From contig JALLLT010000017.1 of the NCBI GenBank assembly GCA_025266875.1, positions 558,001-622,000 on the forward strand: a stretch of DNA of 64,000 bases, written 5' to 3'. The DNA comes from Fennellomyces sp. T-0311 (lineage: Eukaryota > Mucoromycota > Mucoromycetes > Mucorales > Lichtheimiaceae). Shown piece by piece: positions 56,284 to 64,000 of the stretch; the stretch's first letter is position 1; the number at the start of each line of letters is the position of its first letter. Position numbers and translations under genes: made by a program. The notes beneath the pieces were generated by a model. It saw only the letters and a program-made list of their open reading frames with translations. It ran no database searches and was not told the DNA's origin.

Positions 56284-59200
56284 AATATTCCATTGCCTGT
56301 GCACCCCCCTATATCCGGCTGATCTTTTGGCTCAGGTGAAACAAACACCACAAATATGGGCGTGAGTACACCATGGTATTCCATCGGGTCATTGACGTCC
56401 GGCCGTGGATGAAATGAGGGCTGTTTCGGAGTTATCAGTGTCAGCTTTCAGCAAGGCCCTAAATTAGCTTTTTCGTGGCCGAGCCTGATCGTTCTTTCAG
56501 TGACCCAATAGAATCTTCATCGCAGTTTACGCTTTGGGTTACGATTATTTACGTAAACTCATATATTTTGTTTGTTGGCCGACGCACACACAAAAAAAGC
56601 ATGCTTCTGCAGATATGCCCGATGCATGGTTCCAAATTTTAGGTCATTTCCTAAATCTTCTTGAATCTGTAGGGTTTTGGGAGGGCGGGAGCAACTTGCA
56701 GGGAGAGCGCCCATTAAAGAAGGGGTTATATCACATGAGCAATACACATACACACACGCTCACACACACAGCTCTCACAACTTTACTATATCGCTTCTAG
56801 TCACAAAAAAGTACAATCCCGATAATGATTATACCCTTTCTTCGTTTACCAATCTATCGAACTCAGACTTTGCATGCTTTTGTTCTATATACATCAAAGT
56901 TCGGGTCACCTTCCCCTCCCTCTCTCTTCTCACCATACCGGTTAATTCTTAAACCTAAGCTGGGGGCTTCCACAAAATAAATCTATAACTATACTAACGT
57001 GCACATTTTCTTTTACGTAATGAGGTGCAGTTCATGTTTGTCTCGCCTGATCAGCAACCAAGCTGAATTGCATGTCGTTCATCCTGCATCTTTCAAAAAA
57101 GATTGTACCTTGTGATGAGCTTCCCCCCAAATAAATAACCCCTCTCAACTCCCCCCAAAAAAGCCTTTTTCTATGCTTGATAAAAAGCCAAGTGCTTACA
57201 TTTCACGCATATGAACATGTATGTGCTTCAAAGGGGATGCTTAGCATATCAGGGTGTGTACAGGTTTATTTCCGCATCTCGGCCAACTCTGCATATACCA
57301 AATAATGAATTCGATTTGCTGTCGTGACAATAGAAAAAAAAAAGAACTTTAGACACTGCAGGAACTTGATTGTAGCTTGTGTCAATATGACAAATGGGCG
57401 TGTTTCACAAAGTGAACTGGGTAACGCTCATGCAACCACAAACCGACAGATTTTGGATACGTACAAGGGTTGCCGATATGTTCAGCATAACACATGAATG
57501 ACGAAAGGTAAACATTCCAACCCTTCCTCGGCAACTTTTTGATTATATTATAGAGACTACAATATTTGAATCATGATTATGACTTGATTATCTTGATGGT
57601 CCCATACAATCAGTTGAAGCTAATCATGTGTTTTTGACGCACTGACATTTGCGTTTGAGGTTGCCCAACTTTCTAGAATATGTAGCATTTTGCATTACCA
57701 CTGAAAACCCCTCCGCTCTTTATGTACTCACAACCGTACACACGACACCATGCTTCGGGGCGCTTCTATCGCCAAGAATTTCCTATTTACGTACATTGAT
57801 GTACAGCACAGATAGGAGGCATGTGTTTTTCATTGTTCCTCAGTTGATTTGACTAATCTTACATTATTTCACTAGTGCAACCGTAGTGCAACCTTTCTTG
57901 ATCATACTATTGTTTGAAAATGAAACCAGATAGTACAACCTATGGTGTAACTCTTTCCACGCAATAAAAAAGGTACAACCATCGTGTTACTTTGTTACTA
58001 TGAATATCCTCATTGACAAGAAACCATGTTCAAAATTGTTGCGCGCGATCGCCAAGACGGAAAAATCATCCCAGAACATGAGGTGCGTGTTGCAATGATG
58101 TGTTCGAGGTGCACATATAAAATTTCGTAAATATTAAAATCCAATTACGTGACTGAATCTTTTTTTACACAAGTCAGTTTAAATATATGTGTAAGTGTGC
58201 GCAATGATGAGTTTCTTTGATTGAGTGTTAAAAAATCTCGTGGAATCATCCAAGTAATATTTCTTCATAAATGTATGACCATATACTGTTCCATATTATC
58301 TCCATGAAACGTCTGACAGGTTCAGTCGCATCTTCGAGAGCGTCATATTCTAAAGTACCCTATTGTGTTTCATCATTCAAATCTATCGGCCTGATCGCAC
58401 AGGGAAAACATCTATTGAAGGACAGTGAAACAATCAGACCACCTATCCCCCTTTCCTTGTCTCTTTTGTACACATTGATCGCGGAGTACGTTAAACAAGC
58501 ATTGATAACGATTTGCATCGTTTTACTTTTTTTGCGGCCGAAGTTGACGGCGCCATTGACGGAACCTGCAGTCTCATTTCTGACATCTTAATCTTTCCAT
58601 CTCTGAAACGATGCAACATATACAATATATAGCCGAGTTTCTATACGTACGGCAGAATTTAGAACAAATCGTTACCAAAAATGTGGGTATATTTTCGGGA
58701 AGTTTGCCTGGATCATTGTACATGAAAGACAGAAACTGCTTATTCTCATTTGGACAAATTGACAAATCATTCGTTCGGTAAAAGGACAAGCTCACACATT
58801 CTTAGTTTAAAATCAATTTGAGAAAAGGAAGGGAACCACCATACTCACGTAATCAAATTATGGTTCGATCTGGGGCCTTGTGTTTTTCACCACTGTGGTA
58901 CAAAGCACTGGCCCATAATGACATTGTTGGTATTACGTATAAGCAATCACCAACATTGGTATGGTGCCGCGTAACCCACATATAGACAGTCCAACATGCA
59001 CAGGTGATGAGAAATTCAGATCTTGCCTCACCCTAAAATGCAATATGTTTAGTTTAAACGTACCCTCGGATCACATATGAAAAGTAATCTCTCCTGTATA
59101 TAACTATTTTAATTGATTTTTTCCATTGTAGGATGGTCTGTTGAACTACGAGTACACATAGTCACAGCACCAACTCTAGGGAGTCCAGGTCAATGCGTGT

Positions 59201-62200
59201 TAACAGCAGCTTAGTAAAGGCCAGCCTTCAACTTTGGTTGGTGCCGGCGCTTTTTAATCACAGACTTTTCTCGTGAGAAGACGGATATTAAACAAATACA
59301 GTCCGGCACAGATGTCACCATCTGTGTCTCGTGAAAGTACAATCATCAACACGAAAAGAAATTCCTATGCTTAGAATAAGAGTAACTCGCTTAATACAGT
59401 AAGTATCCGTACTTACATGGAAATCCTCGTGAGCAAAAGAAAGTAAGTCATCTTCACGGAGCATACCCGTTCTATTGTCCAAAGTCAGAAAAAGAAACAC
59501 GGATATGTTGGCAGCAACATTAATCAGGGAAACTCATGAGAAGCATTATACATATCGAGCAGCTACGAAGAGTCTGTTGCTAATCATTTACTTGACCGTG
59601 AGCCATAGTCCATGCCAATTTTTGGTACGTAATAACGGTATACATATTCTCCCTGGCAACACATCGTTATCAACTTTTCAATAGCATACTTTAGCTCTTA
59701 AATAAACACCATATGTAGTTTATTACTATAGGTAACGACTTTAGTTATCAAGATATTAAATGGGGTACCATTCGCCGAAGTATTTTAACCCAAGGATCAC
59801 AATCGAGGATATTTTGTCCCGTGTATTGTTATGCAACTGAATGAGAACTACGGCAATTCTAGCCTACATAAGCAAAGAGATATATCGGCTTTATTATAGT
59901 GTACCATGACCGCAAGAGTGAGGTCTAATATCTGAAGGGCCAGGACTAAAAATCTCCCAAAAATAGAATTATAACGTTTGACCTTAGTGTACCATGGCAT
60001 TTCGTGGACTCTTTTGTGCAAGGTACTTCTTTTCATATTGACTTTTCGTCCTAACTCCCAAGCGGTAAATAGCTTAAAATATTGCCCGGCTTCCCAAATC
60101 CTTGGAGGTCCGGCACAAAATCAGTATCACAGACAATTAGGAAGGATACTATCAGTATTAGTAAGCAAACAAAAGCTGATTGCCATCATGTTAACTTCAT
60201 CGATACCATCAGTTTTTGTGATTTTAGCTGTAAAATACACCATACGTAGGTCCGGAAAATATATGTAATCAAAAAGTTTCGATTAACATACGAATTAAGG
60301 TAAGTGAACCTGCGCGTGTGTAAACAATAGCTATACCAAGACGAATTCATGGGACATGAAGGGTCGGCATCGCAAAATAATTGACGTCATATACGGTGTC
60401 AAACAGCGGCTATTGCTGGTTAATAAAATTGGCCGCTGCGGCAGACTTGAACGATATTCCTGGTGATGAAGCAAAAGTAACAAGATTACGTGTTGTCATA
60501 CATTGGCACGGCTCATACACAGACAAAATAAACAGCGAGCAAAGATGAATGGAAATTTATAAGCGTTACTCATCCGCTCACTGGTGTTGACTATATACAT
60601 ATCGAAGTCATTCAATACTTTTTAAGTATGCGTTATATTCATATGATCGCTGCGGAGCTAGTTTTACAGTTATTAGGATGTATTGATAGTGTCTGAGCGA
60701 TTTGAGAAGAAAAATGCCACCCGTCGAAAAAAAAAGTGGCACGCCAAGTGGAAAAGTCATTCTTGAGAAGGCAGCCAACCTGGGGCCCATATCCTGGCCA
60801 TTTCATCCATAAAAAGCCACAAGCTCCAAATAAAATTCTGTGTCATACCCAGCTACTGAAAAGCCAAAAGATCATGCAAGCTGAAGATCAATAGGTTTGG
60901 TGGAGGGCTGGGGACACAGGATCTTAAAAGTTACACGCTTTTCTTTTAGCTAAGAGAGTTTAACGGTATCCGTAAAGCTTATGCTTCAGTCTACTTGGAC
61001 AACCCACACAGAAGGTATAATTCTGTTCTCTTTCCTTGTACGTCTTTCAGCTCAATCAGAATATCGCCATAGTTACCCTCCCCATGATAGCGGGTGTATA
61101 ATATTTTTTGAAATCGTCTTGCTCGGCAATTGCTTCTGCAAGTAACCAGTTTTCATCATTACTTGATGCTATAGCGTCAATTCCTGGATTTGTTGCCTAT
61201 TCAGAGATATTTCTGTATTGTTACCTAAATATTTGCGTAAAAAACGAAATACCTTGTCATGGAAGCAAAGAGCTAAATAAAGTATTATATTTCCTACGTA
61301 TAACACTATCTTATAAATGTGAATTATATGATAACTAGTAAGTAGAAGTGCCGCGCAACTTTGGTACTGACAAACAGTTAGTAATTAAATTTTAACATTA
61401 CAGCCGTAATAAGTGCGTAGAGGGATGGAGCCATCCACTCGACAATGCTCATATGCAAGATTCTAATTGACTTATATGACCCGATATTAATATCAAAGAG
61501 TGGTGATTGGAGTAACACTATGGTTTTCATAGTGTTTGGCGCCTTGTGTACCATTAATGAATGTCTCGCTTTTACTTATGGCCCCTTGTTGTGGCTGACG
61601 TCTGACTCCCTCCAACGGAATTTCAAATGGAGGGAGATGATTAAATATGTATCTTACAGTAAAGAAAAATGGGAATTCAAAAGGCCAAGACACCCGAATA
61701 TTTTCCTGGTGTGTACATATTGGGAATCGGCTCTATCCATAGCCCGACGAAAAGACGGGTAGGGGCTCTTAAAAAGTGGTTTTTTAGGGTTCAAGCATGA
61801 TGATTGGAGTCAACAATACTTTCCAAGCAAACCTATATCGATATCAATCAACAACCTGTTTATAACTTTAAAAAATGGCAACATGGTCGCAAAAAACAAC
61901 CTTGAACGTCCGTGTAACAATGTGCATAAAAGTGGTCCCGACGATCCGGAGCAGATGGTTAATTGATTGATGGCGCCTCTTTTTTTTAGCGGCACCGATG
62001 GGTGTTCTTTCTGTTTCACGATTTGTGACCACAAGCACCGCCGCCAGTGGATTTACGTGATGGATCGGGTCCGAATTGCAGAAGGTCAAATATACCTGAC
62101 CTATTCTTATCATAACGTGCTGTACCCAGAAGTGGCTATTTGTATGATAGCAAGCCTTCGACATGAGATCATAGCTTTTTTTATCTTTGGCAGTTCACAA

Positions 62201-64000
62201 ACGCACCATTTTATCGAATAGTGCGGATGATTATGTAACTGGTTTTATACCTAAGTGATCACGTTTTGGATGCATGTACAACACACCAGGATAAATGTAT
62301 CATGTAGCTATGTAAGTGCATGGTTGCTCAGCAGTACGGCGCATTGTAGTACGTCGGGATTTACATGTTAGCTGTAAGTCCGGACTTATGCTTGTGAAAA
62401 GTACACATCAACAATCTAAAACCACCTGATCATTGTTATGTTGTTTACAAAAAGTCAAACTCGATGGTGGAGGATCACAAAGAAATATGTGCGTGTGGCT
62501 ATGATCATCATCATCAAACCTTCAAAGTCCGCCTGTGCTTTTGTATTTTTCTTGACTCTTTTAAGCTTCCATGTCAAGTGCTTCAATCGGGGGTGGGTGA
62601 GGGAACCAAACCCATACTTTAGGTTCTATGTGGATGCAAATCTTAGAAACTGGTGTAATGTTTCAGGTGACCAGTGTATCTTATATGGTAACCGATTAAA
62701 TCTTCCCGCTTCTATGCATAACTGTTAGGAACCACCACAATACCAAAACAGAAATGGACAATACCGGAAGTGGCTATCCTATCCAAACCAACGATCGATC
62801 GTTTGCAAATTTTGAGGGTCACGATTCTAGCCTCAGCGGTTCTTGGGCTGTGAAAGGGACCAACATCTATATAAGTCAGCGAATATCTACATTAGGAAAA
62901 TGTAACAGCAAAATTACACACAGAAGTACCATGACCAAGGTATGTTGTATATGAACAAATTTTCTCCGTACATATTTTCTTCAGCTCTACTTAGAGCCGT
63001 GATACTCAGGATTTCAAACTGTTCGCTCATCATGATGTCATGGATCAGGGATTGAGATAATGCGCTAATGTACTCTTGAAAGGAGATAAATAGTATATTG
63101 GCCTTTATACATACCGAAAGCAGAAGGAACTGTTTTTTTACACCGTTCGCTGCACTATACAAGTACTTCTTGTTTCAGTCACACTGGTCTTTATAACATA
63201 ATTTATTACAATAGCTATTGCTGATAATATTATATGTGTACTAAGTAAAGAAAATGGAATGAATTTCCATTAAGGAACTCTGATCATTTCAGTAAGATAT
63301 AATTGCTGCTGCGGCGTTCGTTATATGGGCAACTGATATTGGTTTTTGAAGAAATCATTAACACAAATCCAAATCACTTGATCCATTATTTGATGTCGGG
63401 TTTTCATCCATTTATTAATTCTTAGAGTATTAATGCATGATCAACCCCTTGCTACATCAGGTGTTTTCATACGTGCTGAACAAGAATATAGTCATACCAT
63501 CTAATAATGGATATACATCCGCTCTGGTACCATTCCTGTGTCATTCAGCAGTTATTTGATATACCAACAACAAAGAGCGATATGAAATATAAGACATATA
63601 ATTTCAACTGTAACTACTATAGAATCACCTGCGGTGTAGTATTTTTCAATTAAAACAATAGGTGCAGTTACTTGACGATTTCTGCGTTTGCTATATAGGA
63701 GACATGCGGTTGGCTGGTAAGATTCTTTATCATAATTAATTACGAAAGACTCAGTACGCAGCCATATCGATGCTTTCATTGAACCATCCTCCCCGACTCA
63801 AGAAGGAATAGAAGCAGATGTGTACGTAACGGGCTAATGGCAAGTGCTACTCATATTTTCTTCCTGCGAAATATTGTCATGCGTGTTGAAAAACTATGCT
63901 ACAGATAAAATATGCCCTTGTCATTCGTAAGTTTCTACTACGTAGCGATGGGCAAATTCAAAACCATAGTCGTCTGCACAGCTGAGCATAAGTAAATTTC

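Larger units (their letters stand above)
55171..64000. other. Gene-poor AT-rich region to the window end
   Basis: Nearly 9 kb without a gene, tRNA or rRNA I can support. The first 100 bases are the cyclin 3' UTR with a (CA)n tract. From 55300 to 57200 there are many poly-C/poly-G and CT-rich stretches, with open frames that follow low complexity. From 57200 onward the DNA is AT-rich, with short open frames such as 58271-58591, 61445-61762, 62438-62728 and 63552-63779. These carry no known motif, conserved splice pattern or domain. Either lineage-specific short genes or eroded elements could hide here. Confidence 0.4.

Noticed and set aside
62438..62954. Two adjacent plus-strand open frames, first with a hydrophobic segment, as a possible secreted protein
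   Set aside because: The hydrophobic stretch is internal, no splice join keeps frame, and no motif is present.
1..64000. CRISPR array, bacterial operon structure, riboswitch or provirus
   Set aside because: No spaced direct repeats of array type and no bacterial or viral genes; the window is intron-rich fungal DNA.

Overview
This window is nuclear DNA of a filamentous fungus. The genes are split by many short introns (about 45 to 80 nt, almost all GT-AG). There is a U2 snRNA, a GPI-type chitin deacetylase, an ERG28 sterol scaffold, a StuA/Efg1-type APSES regulator and a Pho80/Pcl-type cyclin. Several features point to an early-diverging lineage, most likely Mucoromycota (Mucorales or relatives): an EHD ATPase, a C12orf4-like protein, and broken copies of an F-box/TPR family and of another family that I recall only from such genomes. 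The lineage call is an inference. Exon joins were worked out by hand; for every complete gene the phases close exactly, and unless stated otherwise a CDS span runs from start codon to stop codon and includes introns.

Layout. 0.8-3.8 kb: APSES transcription factor and an EF-hand protein. 6.8-13.4 kb: a compact block with 2-oxoglutarate dehydrogenase E1, a molybdopterin-binding-domain protein, an OB-fold/CCCH/methyltransferase protein and ERG28, arranged as two divergent pairs joined by a 16-base convergent gap. 13.4-18 kb: AT-rich DNA with one tRNA-Arg(ACG) and an F-box gene remnant. 18-27.1 kb: NDUFAF3, GID4, an NRAMP metal transporter, an MFS monocarboxylate-type transporter and a kelch/BTB protein. 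27.1-32.6 kb: decayed DNA with a pseudogene carrying in-frame stops. 33.2-35.7 kb: a head-to-head pair of early secretory pathway genes (YIPF6-like and TRAPPC6/Trs33). 37.1-38.5 kb: chitin deacetylase. 40.2-44.4 kb: EHD ATPase, Tgl2-type lipase and U2 snRNA. 47.4-55.2 kb: RPA34-like RNA polymerase I subunit, ubiquilin/Dsk2, a C12orf4 (FERRY subunit)-like protein and a Pho80/Pcl-type cyclin. 55.2-64 kb: long AT-rich stretch with no gene I can support.

The genes are mostly unrelated housekeeping functions: mitochondrial metabolism and complex I assembly, sterol synthesis, protein turnover (GID4 and Dsk2), membrane traffic (YIPF6, TRAPPC6, EHD, C12orf4) and transport. I see no operon-like pathway cluster, CRISPR array, intact transposon or viral gene. 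The items most worth following are the C12orf4-like protein, the orphan OB-fold/CCCH/methyltransferase, the heptad repeat inserted in the NRAMP transporter, and the decayed repeat-bearing family at 30.9 and 39.3 kb.
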